NCBI GenBank assembly: GCA_963784805.1
Contig: CAWASR010000016.1
Location: 1-64,000 of the forward strand
DNA length: 64,000 bases
Direction: 5' to 3'
Source of the DNA: Roseiarcus sp963784805
GTDB lineage: Bacteria; Pseudomonadota; Alphaproteobacteria; Rhizobiales; Beijerinckiaceae
In this document: positions 43,520 to 52,589 of the stretch, piece after piece
How positions within the stretch are numbered: the stretch's first letter is position 1
Layout: every line of letters begins with the position of its first letter
The notes under the pieces: generated by a model
What the model was told of the DNA's origin: nothing
Database searches by the model: none
Seen by the model: only the letters and a program-made list of their open reading frames with translations
Program-made: the position numbers and the translations under genes

Positions 43520-46500
43520 ATGACCGCCGCCGCCGACGTCTTCGCCGCGTTCCGGTCCGAAGTCGCCCCTCAAAAGCCGTTGCGGGCCGCGATCACCGCG
43601 GCCTATCGGCGCCCCGAACCCGAATGTCTCCCGCCGCTCCTCGATCTGGCGAGGCTGAGCGCGCAGCAGAGCAAAAGCGTCGAGGCGCTCGCGCGCCAGC
43701 TGGTCGTGCGGCTCCGGGCCAAGACGCGGTCGAGCGGCGTCGAAGGGCTGATCCATGAATACTCGCTCTCGAGCCAGGAGGGCGTGGCGCTGATGTGCCT
43801 TGCCGAAGCGCTGCTGCGCATTCCCGACGCCGCCACCCGCGACGCGCTGATCCGCGACAAGCTATCGCCCGGCGACTGGCGCGCCCATATCGGCAATAGC
43901 CCGTCGCTGTTCGTCAACGCCGCCACATGGGGTCTGGTGCTGACCGGGCGGCTGGTGACGACGACGAGCGAGCAAGGCCTCTCGGCGGCGCTGACCCGGC
44001 TGATCGCGCGCAGCGGCGAACCGATCATCCGCCGCGGCGTCGACGTCGCGATGCGCCTGATGGGCGAGCAGTTCGTCACTGGCCGGACGATCGAGGAGGC
44101 GATCGGCAATAGCCGCGAGCGCGAAGCGCGGGGCTTTTCGTTTTCCTACGACATGCTGGGCGAGGCGGCGACGACCGCCGCGGACGCGGCGCGCTATCTC
44201 GACGAATACGAGCACGCTGTCCACGCCATCGGCAAGGCCTCGCGCCATCGCGGCATTTACGAAGGTCCCGGGATCTCGATCAAGCTTTCGGCGCTGCATC
44301 CACGCTACCAGCGCATCAAGCGCGCGCGCGTGATGGGCGAACTGCTGCCCCGAACGAAGCGGCTCGCGGCGCTGGCGAAATCCTACGACATCGGCCTCAA
44401 CATCGACGCCGAGGAGGCCGACCGCCTCGATCTCTCGCTCGATCTCCTCGAGGCCTTGTGCCTCGATCCCGATCTCGCGGGCTGGAACGGCCTCGGCTTC
44501 GTCATCCAGGCGTATGGCAAGCGCTGCGTCTTCGTCATCGACTGGCTGATCGATCTCGCGCGGCGGTCGGAGCGCCGGCTGATGGTCCGGCTCGTCAAGG
44601 GCGCCTATTGGGATTCGGAGATCAAGCGCGCCCAGGTCGACGGGCTCGATGGCTTTCCCGTCTTCACCCGCAAGGTCCACACCGACGTCGGTTATCTCGC
44701 CTCGGCGCGGAAACTGCTCGCCGCGGCCGACGCGGTCTATCCGCAATTCGCGACCCACAACGCGCAGACGCTGGCCTCCGTCCTGACCATGGCCGGGCCC
44801 GACTTCTATCGCGGCCAGTACGAATTCCAGTGCCTGCACGGGATGGGCGAGCCGCTCTATGAGGAAGTCGTCGGCCGCGACAAGCTCAACCGGCCCTGCC
44901 GCGTCTACGCCCCCGTCGGCTCGCACGAGACGCTGCTCGCCTATCTCGTCCGACGCCTGCTGGAAAACGGCGCCAACACGTCGTTCGTCAATCGCGTCGC
45001 CGACCCCGGCGTCGCCATCGACGAGCTGGCGGCCGACCCGGTCGCGCTCGCCCTTAAAGTTCAGCCGCTCGGCGCGCCGCATGAGAAGATCGCCGCGCCG
45101 CGCGATCTCTACCGGCCGCAGCGGGCGAACTCGCGCGGGCTCGACTTTTCCGACGAGCGGCGCCTCGCCGCGCTGGCGGAAGGACTGGAGCTGAGCGCGC
45201 GGGCCGCCCGGCGCGCCCTTCCCCCCGGCGCGCGGGACGATGACGCCAGCGAGCCGGTCAGGAACCCCGCCGACCATGACGACGTCGTCGGCTTCACCCG
45301 CCATGCGCGGTCCGACGAGATCGCCGCCGCGATCGCCGTCGCCGCGGCGGCCGCTCCGACATGGGCCGCGGTCGCGCCGGACGAGCGGGCCGCGATCCTG
45401 CGGCGCGCCGCCGACGGACTCGAGGCGAAGAACGACGAACTCGTCGGTCTGATCGTGCGCGAGGCCGGCAAGTCCTACGCCAATGCGGTCGCCGAGGTGC
45501 GCGAGGCGGTCGATTTCCTGCGCTACTATTCTTCCGAGGCGGCGCGGACCTTGAGGCTCGCCTCGCCCGGCCCGCTCGGGATCGTCGCCTGTATCAGTCC
45601 GTGGAATTTTCCGCTGGCGATCTTCACCGGCCAGATCGCGGCGGCGCTCGCCGCCGGCAATTGCGTCGTCGCCAAGCCCGCCGAGGAGACCCCGCTGATC
45701 GCCGCCGAGGCGGTCGGCGCGCTGCACGAGGCCGGCGTTCCGGTAGATGCGCTTCAGCTTCTGCCTGGCGCGGGCGAAGTCGGCGCGGCGCTGGTCGCCG
45801 ACCCGCGCGTGCAGGGCGTCGTCTTCACCGGCTCGACGCCCGTCGCCGGCCTGATCGAACGCGAGCTCGCCGGCCGCCTGACCCGGACCGGCGCCCCGCT
45901 GCCGCTCATCGCCGAGACCGGGGGCCTGAACGCGATGGTGGTCGATTCCTCGGCGCTGGCCGAGCAGGTGGTCGGCGACGTGATTTCGTCGGCCTTCGAT
46001 TCGGCGGGCCAGCGCTGTTCGGCCTTGCGCATCCTCTGCCTGCAGGACGACGTCGCCGACAGGACGTTGACGATGCTGAAGGGCGCGATGGCCGAACTCG
46101 AGGTCGGCGATCCCAGGCGCTTGTCGGTCGACGTCGGCCCGGTCATCACGGCGGAGGCGGGCGACGCGATCAACGCCCATATCGAGACGATGCGCGGCCG
46201 CGGCTTCAAGGTCACGCAAGGCGCGCTGCCGGAGGCGGCCGCGCTCGGAACCTTCGTCGCCCCGGCGCTGATCGAAGTGACGGCCGTCGCCGACGTCGAG
46301 CGCGAAGTGTTCGGCCCGGTGCTGCATGTGCTCAAATACCGGCGCGAGGGACTCGACGCGCTGATCGACGCAATCAACGCCGCCGGCTACGGCCTCACCT
46401 TCGGCCTGCACACCCGCATCGACGAGACGATCGCGCGCGTGATCGAACGGATCGAGGCCGGCAACATCTATGTCAACCGCAACATCATCGGCGCCACCGT

Positions 46501-47188
46501 CGGCGTGCAGCCGTTCGGCGGTTCGCGGCTCTCCGGGACCGGCCCGAAGGCGGGCGGTCCGCTCTATCTCTCGCGCCTCGTGTGCGAACCGCCGCGAGAC
46601 GCGCTCGACTGGCTCGAGGGCGCAGGCGCTGCGCTCGGGACCTTGCGCGCCTATATCGACTGGCTGCGCGCTTCTGGCCACGATGCCGAGGCCGAACGCT
46701 GCGTCGGCTTCATGGCGCGCTCGCCGCTCGGCGCACGGGTCGAGCTTGCCGGTCCCGTCGGCGAGCGCAACGTCTACGCGCTTCGCCGGCGGGGTAAAAT
46801 CGCGGCGGTCGCGGCGAGCGCAAGCGGGCTTCTTATCCAGATTGGCGCGATCCTGGCGACGGGAAACGACGCGCTCGTCAGCGCTTCCGCGGCGCGGGCG
46901 CTGAAAGGCCTGCCGGGCGGAGTCGCTCCCGGCGTCGACCTCGCGGAGGACCCATTGAGCGCGCCCGCGCTCGCCGGCGCGCTCATCGAGGGCGAGGCCG
47001 CGGCGCTGGCGGAGGCGTCCCGCAAGCTCGCCGCCCGCCCCGGCCCGATCGTCCGCCTCCAGGCGCTGACGCCCGAGCGGCTCGCCGCCGGCGAGGACTA
47101 CGACCTCGCCGCGCTGGTCGAGGAAGTCGCGATCGCCACCAACGTGGCCGCGGCGGGCGGCAATGCGAGCCTGATGGCGATCGGGTGA
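43520..47188 (+). CDS. putA: bifunctional proline dehydrogenase / L-glutamate-5-semialdehyde dehydrogenase
   Basis: This 1222-residue enzyme oxidises proline to glutamate in two steps. The proline dehydrogenase part (about residues 150-500) has GEAATTAADAARYLDEYEHA, YEGPGISIKLSALHPRYQ and the FAD-site region QAYGKRCVFVIDWLIDLARR with ATHNAQTLASV. The aldehyde dehydrogenase part has CISPWNFPLAIFTGQIAAAL, ETGGLNAMVVDSSAL and the catalytic Cys833 in SAGQRCSALRI. A C-terminal ALDH-superfamily-like domain follows to the end (type B architecture). The N-terminal ribbon-helix-helix DNA-binding domain of trifunctional PutA is absent, so it is probably not its own repressor. The ATG at 43520 follows GAGGAG. 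Confidence 0.96.
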   Translation: MTAAADVFAAFRSEVAPQKPLRAAITAAYRRPEPECLPPLLDLARLSAQQSKSVEALARQLVVRLRAKTRSSGVEGLIHEYSLSSQEGVALMCLAEALLRIPDAATRDALIRDKLSPGDWRAHIGNSPSLFVNAATWGLVLTGRLVTTTSEQGLSAALTRLIARSGEPIIRRGVDVAMRLMGEQFVTGRTIEEAIGNSREREARGFSFSYDMLGEAATTAADAARYLDEYEHAVHAIGKASRHRGIYEGPGISIKLSALHPRYQRIKRARVMGELLPRTKRLAALAKSYDIGLNIDAEEADRLDLSLDLLEALCLDPDLAGWNGLGFVIQAYGKRCVFVIDWLIDLARRSERRLMVRLVKGAYWDSEIKRAQVDGLDGFPVFTRKVHTDVGYLASARKLLAAADAVYPQFATHNAQTLASVLTMAGPDFYRGQYEFQCLHGMGEPLYEEVVGRDKLNRPCRVYAPVGSHETLLAYLVRRLLENGANTSFVNRVADPGVAIDELAADPVALALKVQPLGAPHEKIAAPRDLYRPQRANSRGLDFSDERRLAALAEGLELSARAARRALPPGARDDDASEPVRNPADHDDVVGFTRHARSDEIAAAIAVAAAAAPTWAAVAPDERAAILRRAADGLEAKNDELVGLIVREAGKSYANAVAEVREAVDFLRYYSSEAARTLRLASPGPLGIVACISPWNFPLAIFTGQIAAALAAGNCVVAKPAEETPLIAAEAVGALHEAGVPVDALQLLPGAGEVGAALVADPRVQGVVFTGSTPVAGLIERELAGRLTRTGAPLPLIAETGGLNAMVVDSSALAEQVVGDVISSAFDSAGQRCSALRILCLQDDVADRTLTMLKGAMAELEVGDPRRLSVDVGPVITAEAGDAINAHIETMRGRGFKVTQGALPEAAALGTFVAPALIEVTAVADVEREVFGPVLHVLKYRREGLDALIDAINAAGYGLTFGLHTRIDETIARVIERIEAGNIYVNRNIIGATVGVQPFGGSRLSGTGPKAGGPLYLSRLVCEPPRDALDWLEGAGAALGTLRAYIDWLRASGHDAEAERCVGFMARSPLGARVELAGPVGERNVYALRRRGKIAAVAASASGLLIQIGAILATGNDALVSASAARALKGLPGGVAPGVDLAEDPLSAPALAGALIEGEAAALAEASRKLAARPGPIVRLQALTPERLAAGEDYDLAALVEEVAIATNVAAAGGNASLMAIG

Positions 47189-47217
47189 AAGATTCGGCGG
47201 AGCCGAACCCGGGCGCG

Positions 47218-47541
47218 TCAGACCACGTCTGTCAAAAACGGATTGACGATGACGCAGTCGCCGAAGCGGCGCCCGTGTTGCAGGTCGTCGGTAGAGAGGG
47301 TTGCGCATCGGGCGGACAGCGCCGACGCCAGGACCAGGGCGTCATAGAGGGCTATCGAGTGATCGCGCGCAAGCGCCAGGGCGGAGGCGCGGGTTTCGAT
47401 CGTTAGCGGCGCGGCCGTCGGAAACCGGACGCGAACAACCGCAAGGAAGCGTTCCACTTCCTCCCACGGCCTGTGCATTTTCCTCCTCATCACACTGGCG
47501 GATTCGTTGAGAACTTGGACGCTGATTACGCCGCCCGACAT
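47218..47541 (-). pseudogene. PIN-domain (VapC-like) protein fragment
   Basis: The C-terminal two-thirds of a PIN domain is recognisable: GGVISVQVLNESASVMRRKM, the helical stretch EEVERFLAVVRVRFPTA, ALARDHSIALYDALVLASAL with the acidic D of the active site, and STDDLQHGRRFGDCVIVNPF. The usual N-terminal strand with the first catalytic Asp (DTNxLxY) is missing upstream of 47541 in any frame that I could join. It is therefore likely to be an inactive remnant of a VapC-type toxin gene; no antitoxin gene is seen next to it. Confidence 0.65.
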
Positions 47542-47626
47542 GAGCCCTCTGCGCGCGATCTGCTGTTTCGGCTGCCGTCGCAGGACGCGCCGGTCCGGGA
47601 GGCGATCCGACGGCGGCGGGGCGGGC

Positions 47627-48406
47627 CTATCGGGCCAGGCAATTCAGCCATTCGGCGCTGCCGAGCGCCCGCGCTTCGACATGGAGCGCGAGACGGCGCT
47701 GGAACAGCCTCGGATGGGCCGGGTTGCGCTGGATCGGGTTCGGCAACGAGGTCGCAAGCAGCGCCCCCTCGCGCGCATCAAGCTGGCGCGCACTCTTGTG
47801 GAAATAGCGCCGCGCCGCCGCCTCGATGCCGAAGAGTCCGTCGCCCCATTGAGCGATGTTGAGGTAGATCTCCATGGTGCGCCGCTTCGACCAGACCTCG
47901 CCGAGGACGAGCGCCATCCCGATCTCTATGCCCTTGCGAATGACCGAGCGGCCCGGCCACAGAAACAGGTTCTTGGCGGTCTGCATCGTGATCGTCGAGG
48001 CGCCGCGTCGGGGGAAGCCCCTGCGGTCCAGGACTTCATAGAGGGCGTCCCAGTCGACCCCGTCGTTGCGGCAGAATGTGGCGTCCTCCGACGCCGCCAC
48101 CGCCGCGACAGCCGCCGGCGAGACGTCCTTCAGCCGGACGACGATGCGTTCGTAGCTCTTGCCCTCGATTTTGCGAGCCAGCATCAGCGTCGAAACCGGC
48201 GGCGCCACGGCGTAGAGCGCGACGAGCGCGGCAAAGACGCAAATCAGCGCCAACCCGGCCCAGCCGAACGCGCGGGCCAAAATGCCGAATGGGGAGCGCC
48301 GCCGGGCCACTCCGCAGCCTTGGCCCAAGTCGCCGCGTCGGGCAAGCGGCGTCGTTTTCGGGTCCCGGCCGAGGCGGGGACTGTCCGCCGACGAACGCCC
48401 GCTCAA
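47627..48406 (-). CDS. mtgA: monofunctional peptidoglycan glycosyltransferase
   Basis: This protein of up to 259 residues is a GT51 enzyme that polymerises lipid II. A membrane anchor (GWAGLALICVFAALVALYAV) is followed by the catalytic motif VAASEDATFCRNDGVDW with the general-base glutamate, then RRGASTITMQTAKNLFLWPG, RRTMEIYLNIAQWGDGLFGI and EGALLATSLPNPIQRNP. These are GT51 motifs I-IV. The start is uncertain: the TTG at 48406 has no clear ribosome-binding site, and a GTG about 30 residues in (VARRRSPFG) is an alternative. It stands alone. Confidence 0.9.
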   Translation of the reverse strand: MSGRSSADSPRLGRDPKTTPLARRGDLGQGCGVARRRSPFGILARAFGWAGLALICVFAALVALYAVAPPVSTLMLARKIEGKSYERIVVRLKDVSPAAVAAVAASEDATFCRNDGVDWDALYEVLDRRGFPRRGASTITMQTAKNLFLWPGRSVIRKGIEIGMALVLGEVWSKRRTMEIYLNIAQWGDGLFGIEAAARRYFHKSARQLDAREGALLATSLPNPIQRNPAHPRLFQRRLALHVEARALGSAEWLNCLAR

Positions 48407-48480
48407 AGTCTTTGAAGAAGCAGGATTTTTGTCGAAAAACCGGGGCCCGCTTTTCCGAAATCCTGCCTACTGCCGACCGG

Positions 48481-48714
48481 TCAGCGATGGACGCCCGGCG
48501 ATCCCCACGAGCCCGAATAGGACCGCCGCAAAAGCCCGAACAGGCTGCCGCCGGTCGCCGCTCCCAGGAGGTAGACGACGAAGACGAGAACAGCGAGCGG
48601 CATGCTCACGGCGAGGGTGAGGAAAGCCACGCTGACGGACTGGGTGTTCTGGAACAGGAAGATGATCAGCGCGGCGACAAAGACGACGATGATCGCCAGA
48701 TAGATCGTTCGCAC
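48481..48714 (-). CDS. LapA-domain (DUF1049) small membrane protein
   Basis: This 77-residue protein has two membrane helices (IYLAIIVVFVAALIIFLFQN and LAVLVFVVYLLGAATGGSLF) and the FQNTQSVSVAFLTLAVSMPL link typical of LapA/DUF1049 proteins, which take part in lipopolysaccharide assembly in enterobacteria. It is 73 bp downstream of the HdeD-like gene on the same strand. Confidence 0.8.
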   Translation of the reverse strand: MRTIYLAIIVVFVAALIIFLFQNTQSVSVAFLTLAVSMPLAVLVFVVYLLGAATGGSLFGLLRRSYSGSWGSPGVHR

Positions 48715-48787
48715 GTCGATTTTTCTCCCATACTCCCAAAGCAGACGCTTCGACGCTTCAGAAAGCGTAAGCCGCCGACAATCCCGG

Positions 48788-49360
48788 TCAGGCGGCGGCC
48801 CGCTTCAATCCCATGCCCATGCCAATCCAGCCAGCGCCGGCAAAGATGAGGTCGACGCCGAGGAAGATTCCGAGCGTCCAGAGCGATGAGATCGGCCAAT
48901 GGACAAGGATGATCAGGCCCAGGAGCAGCGTGATCAAGCCGGACACGACGACCCATATCCAGGGCGATCCATGTTTCATGTTGAGGGCGAGAAAGATGCG
49001 CATCAGGCCTGACGCAAGCAGCGCGACGCCGAGAATGAGGGTCAGCCACACCGCCGTGAGCAACGGGTTCTCGAACGCGACAAAGCCCGCGATGATGTAT
49101 AGGATTCCAAGTACGAGCCAGAACAAAAACCTCCCCCAGGTCTTGACCTGAAACGCGTTGATGACCTCGGCGACGCCGGCGATCACCATCATGATGCCGA
49201 CCACGAATACGGTGGCCCGGGTCGCGCTGACGACGCTGCCGAGCGCAATGAACCCGGCGACGAGATAGACGACGCCGAGGGCGACGATCCAGCCCCATTT
49301 CGCATGCAGCGGCGCGAGCTCCGGAGTGGGTCCGAGCCCCAGCGATAGCGAATTCGTCAT
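48788..49360 (-). CDS. HdeD/DUF308-family membrane protein
   Basis: This 190-residue protein has six membrane helices in three pairs, with WGWIVALGVVYLVAGFIALG, VVGIMMVIAGVAEVINAFQV and FWLVLGILYIIAGFVAFENP as the repeated unit of DUF308. The start at 49360 has AAGGAG eight bases upstream. E. coli HdeD helps acid resistance at high cell density; the function here is unknown. It may be co-transcribed with the LapA-like gene. Confidence 0.85.
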   Translation of the reverse strand: MTNSLSLGLGPTPELAPLHAKWGWIVALGVVYLVAGFIALGSVVSATRATVFVVGIMMVIAGVAEVINAFQVKTWGRFLFWLVLGILYIIAGFVAFENPLLTAVWLTLILGVALLASGLMRIFLALNMKHGSPWIWVVVSGLITLLLGLIILVHWPISSLWTLGIFLGVDLIFAGAGWIGMGMGLKRAAA

Positions 49361-49499
49361 GACGATGCTCCTTGTCGATTGCCGATGTCGCAGATCAATC
49401 GCGCCGCCCCTGCTCAATTCGAGGATTTCATTTTATCACAAACGAACTTCATGAGAAAGGCGCGCCACAGGCCGGTGTCGGCAGCAGACGGCATGTCCG

Positions 49500-49824
49500 G
49501 CCTTCTCGCCGCAGGCCAGGGGCCGCTCGGAGCGGGCGTTCGGGACGCTTCAGGACCGGCTGCCGAAGGAGCTCAAGCTCGCCGGGATCACAACGGTCGA
49601 GGCGGTCAGCGCCTTCATCCAGGAGGTTTGCTTGCCAGCCCAAAACGCGCGTATCGCGGTTCCGCCGGCCGGGCCCGGATCGGCCTTCACGCCCATTCCC
49701 GGCGTCGACCTCGATCCCCGAGAGCCCGATGCGGCCGCATTTCGTCAAGGCGCGGGTCAAGGCGCATCTCTACGCCGACGGCTCGCACGCCGTCTTCCAC
49801 GGGCCAAGATGCATCGGCCGCTAG
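49500..49824 (+). pseudogene. degenerate transposase C-terminal fragment
   Basis: In one frame the sequence reads RSERAFGTLQDRLPKELKLA, GITTVEAVSAFIQEVCLPAQ and NARIAVPPAGPGSAFTPIPG, which matches the catalytic C-terminal part of ISNCY-type (integrase core) transposases. After about 49730 the match continues in another frame (HFVKARVKAHLYADGSHAVF and HGPRCIGR) and ends at TAG 49822-49824. Both the N-terminal half and the frame continuity are lost, so it is a remnant of an insertion sequence. Confidence 0.7.
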
Positions 49825-49883
49825 GACCAGAAAGGAACGCTCAGGCAGAGAAACAAACGCCGCTCAAATCCGCTCGGCGGCGC

Positions 49884-49933
49884 GCCTGTGGGACTGTGGA
49901 CAAGGCGTCCGCCTTGCCCACAGTCCCACAGGC
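49884..49933. repeat. 23-bp inverted repeat (hairpin) near the transposase remnant
   Basis: Arms at 49884-49906 and 49911-49933 pair with one mismatch around a four-base loop (GTCC). It lies 60 bp past the transposase remnant and may be part of the old insertion element. Confidence 0.8.
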
Positions 49934-50041
49934 AGAACAAAAGCAGAAGAAGCGGACATTTGATGCGCCGCCAAAACCGGACAATTTGGTTCGCTATCGA
50001 CGGACTTTGGCGGCGGGGCGGACGGGCCCTTGGATCAAGGA

Positions 50042-51067
50042 TCATGCGCCGGTCTGGATCGCCTCGATCGCCAGGCGCGCCATCACCGGCACCGTCTCGC
50101 CCATTTGCCGGGCCTTTTCCGGGTTCGACGCGTTGCCGTCGAGGGAGCGCTTATAGACGCCCTGAGCGATGGCGATGATGCGGAAGAAGCTGAAGGCGAT
50201 GAGAAAGGTCCAATCTGGCACGCCTTCGAGCCCCGCACGCCGGCAATAGGCGGCGACAAATTCGGCCTCGGTCGGAATGCCCTGCGCCGCGCGGTCGATG
50301 CCGCCGAGGCCCCGAAGCGCATTGGGTAAGCGCCAATACATGCACTGGTAGGCGAGATCGGCGAACGGATGGCCGAGCGTCGACAGCTCCCAGTCGAGCA
50401 CCGCCGCCAGGCGGGGCGCGCGGCCGTCGAAGATCATGTTATCGATTCGCCAGTCGCCGTGCACCAAGGCGACGCTGCCATCGTCGACTGGAACTCGCTC
50501 GCCGAGCCAGTCGATCAGATGGTCCATATCCTCGATCCTGATTGTCTCGCTCGAGCGATATTGTTCGCTCCAGCGCCGCAGCTGTCGTGCGAAATAACTG
50601 CCGGGCTTGCCAAAGTCTGAAAGACCTGCGGCGGTTACGTCGATTCCGTGGAGCCGGGCCAACCCCTCGTTCATCGCGTCGTAGACCGGACCGCGATCCT
50701 CGCGCGCGAGTTCTGGCAGCGCCGGGTCCCAGAAGATGCGCCCCTCGACATAGGCCATGACATAAAACCTCGTGCCGATGACGCCATCGTCCTCGCACAG
50801 CGCCAGCGCGCGAGGCGCGGGAAACCCGCTGCCCTCCAGCGCCTGCAGAACGCGGAACTCGCGCTCGATCATGTGCGCGCTCTTCAACAGCTTGCCGGGA
50901 GGCTTGCTGCGCAGCACATAGCGTCCGCTGGGAGCTTCGATCAGGTAGGTCGGGTTCGACTGGCCGGAAGCGAATTTCTTCGCCGCGCTCGGCGCCCGGA
51001 AGCCCACGACATGCGCGCTGAGCCAGGCGTCGAGCGCCCTCGAGTCCTCGGGGAACGCACCGCTCAC
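50042..51067 (-). CDS. phosphotransferase (APH-fold, ACAD10/11-associated type)
   Basis: This 341-residue protein has the aminoglycoside-phosphotransferase fold: FASGQSNPTYLIEAPSGRYV and LRSKPPGKLLKSAHMIEREF (nucleotide-binding lysine), ALVHGDWRIDNMIFDG (catalytic HGD and metal Asn) and AAVLDWELSTLGHPFADLAY (DWE metal motif). Bacterial genes of this type next to acyl-CoA dehydrogenases correspond to the kinase domain of mammalian ACAD10/11, which phosphorylates 4-hydroxyacyl-CoAs for breakdown. Its start (GTG at 51067) overlaps the dehydrogenase stop, consistent with a joint job. Confidence 0.88.
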   Translation of the reverse strand: MSGAFPEDSRALDAWLSAHVVGFRAPSAAKKFASGQSNPTYLIEAPSGRYVLRSKPPGKLLKSAHMIEREFRVLQALEGSGFPAPRALALCEDDGVIGTRFYVMAYVEGRIFWDPALPELAREDRGPVYDAMNEGLARLHGIDVTAAGLSDFGKPGSYFARQLRRWSEQYRSSETIRIEDMDHLIDWLGERVPVDDGSVALVHGDWRIDNMIFDGRAPRLAAVLDWELSTLGHPFADLAYQCMYWRLPNALRGLGGIDRAAQGIPTEAEFVAAYCRRAGLEGVPDWTFLIAFSFFRIIAIAQGVYKRSLDGNASNPEKARQMGETVPVMARLAIEAIQTGA

Positions 51068-52299
51068 CGCGTCCCCGCCTCATTCGAATAGCGTTTCATC
51101 TCAGCTTTGGCGATCACACGCCGGTGCACGGCGTCGGGCCCGTCGGCGAGGCGCAGCGTGCGGACATGGGTCCACATCCGCGCGAGCGGGAAATCCTGGC
51201 TGACGCCGGCGCCGCCGTGCAATTGCACCGCCTGATCGATCACCTCGAGCGCGACGCGCGGCGCGATCACCTTGATCTGCGAAATCAGGGGGGCCGCCGC
51301 GCGCGCGCCCTGCGTGTCCATCGCCCAGGCCGCCTTGAGGCAAAGAAGTCGCGCCATCTCGATGCTCATGCGCGCTTCCGCGATGATGTCGGGATTGGCG
51401 CCGAGGCGGGCGAGCTTCTGGCCAAAGGCGGAGCGGGCGGCGGCGCGCCGGCACATCGCCTCGAGCGCGCGCTCGGCTTGGCCGATCGCGCGCATGCAAT
51501 GGTGGATGCGCCCGGGGCCGAGCCGTCCCTGCGCGATCTCGAATCCGCGCCCGCGCCCCAGAACGACCGCGTCCTTGGGAACGCGCACGTCGGCGAATCG
51601 GATGTGCATATGGCCATGAGGAGCGTCATCGTCGCCGTAGACCGTCAACGCCCTGAGGACCTCGATGCCCTTGCTCGCCGCCGGGACCAGCAGCATCGAA
51701 TGACGCGAGTGGGGGGCGGCGTCGGGATCGGTCAACGTCATGGTGATGTAGAGGGAGCAGCGCGGGTCGCCCGCGCCTGACGACCACCATTTCTCGCCGT
51801 TGAGCACCCATTCGTCGCCGTCAAGGCGGGCGTCCATCGCGATGTTGGTCGCATCGGACGAAGCCACGGCCGGCTCGGTCATCAGATAGGCCGAGCGCGT
51901 GCGCCCCTCGAGAAGATCGGGCAGCCAGCGCGCCTTCTGGTCCTCGGAGCCGAAGCGCTCCAGCACCTCCATGTTGCCGGTGTCCGGCGCCGAGCAGTTG
52001 AAGACTTCGGAAGCGAGCGTCGACCAGCCCATTTCCTCAGCAAGGTAGGCGTACTCAACCGTCGTCAGGCCGTAACCCTTGTCGGAGCCGGTGAGCCAGA
52101 AGTTCCACAGGCCCTTGGCGCGCGCCTTCGCCTTGAGGGTTTCTCGGATCTCGACCATGCGCGCCGTCGGCTTGAACCGGTCGACCTCGCGTCCGACCTC
52201 GGCCTCGTATTCCGCCTCGAGCGGCATGATCTCGTCGCGCACCATCGCCCGGACTGCGGCGACGAGCGGACGCGCCCTGTCTGTGACGCCGAGATTCAC
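51064..52299 (-). CDS. acyl-CoA dehydrogenase (ACAD10/11-like)
   Basis: This 411-residue flavoenzyme has the ACAD motifs: AYLMTEPAVASSDATNIAM, NGEKWWSSGAGDPRCSLYIT, then the C-terminal helical domain with HHCMRAIGQAERALEAMC, SAFGQKLARLGANPDIIAEA and QLHGGAGVSQDFPLARMWTH. The start at GTG 52299 follows GGGAGGG by four bases; the longer frame to 52389 has no better signal. It is the first gene of a two-gene unit with the phosphotransferase, together probably acting on 4-hydroxyacyl-CoA or similar. The fatty-acid substrate is not known. Confidence 0.9.
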   Translation of the reverse strand: MNLGVTDRARPLVAAVRAMVRDEIMPLEAEYEAEVGREVDRFKPTARMVEIRETLKAKARAKGLWNFWLTGSDKGYGLTTVEYAYLAEEMGWSTLASEVFNCSAPDTGNMEVLERFGSEDQKARWLPDLLEGRTRSAYLMTEPAVASSDATNIAMDARLDGDEWVLNGEKWWSSGAGDPRCSLYITMTLTDPDAAPHSRHSMLLVPAASKGIEVLRALTVYGDDDAPHGHMHIRFADVRVPKDAVVLGRGRGFEIAQGRLGPGRIHHCMRAIGQAERALEAMCRRAAARSAFGQKLARLGANPDIIAEARMSIEMARLLCLKAAWAMDTQGARAAAPLISQIKVIAPRVALEVIDQAVQLHGGAGVSQDFPLARMWTHVRTLRLADGPDAVHRRVIAKAEMKRYSNEAGTR

Positions 52300-52589
52300 A
52301 TATCCCTCCCTTGAATTTGCCGGCGCGATTTGACTCTGAAAATCGGCTTTCCGCAAGCGAAGAAGAGCCCAGTCGCCATTTGCGGCCAAGTCCGCGCAGG
52401 TGCGGAAGGGAAGTCATTTATCCAGTCGAATTTCCGATACCCGCGCCGCCGATAGAACCCGGCGCCTGAAACGCGAAGGCGTCGATATAAGCGGCGCGAC
52501 GACCCTTCTCCCGCGCCGTCCCCTCCGGACGCCGAGAAGGCGCAGGACCGCGCCCCGCCCTCTTCATCTCTCCATTTTTTCCGCCCGCC

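Noticed and set aside
43862..47308. 1148-residue ORF antisense to putA
   Set aside because: It is a GC-rich shadow: Arg/Gly/Asp-rich, no domain, and opposite to an intact well-known gene.
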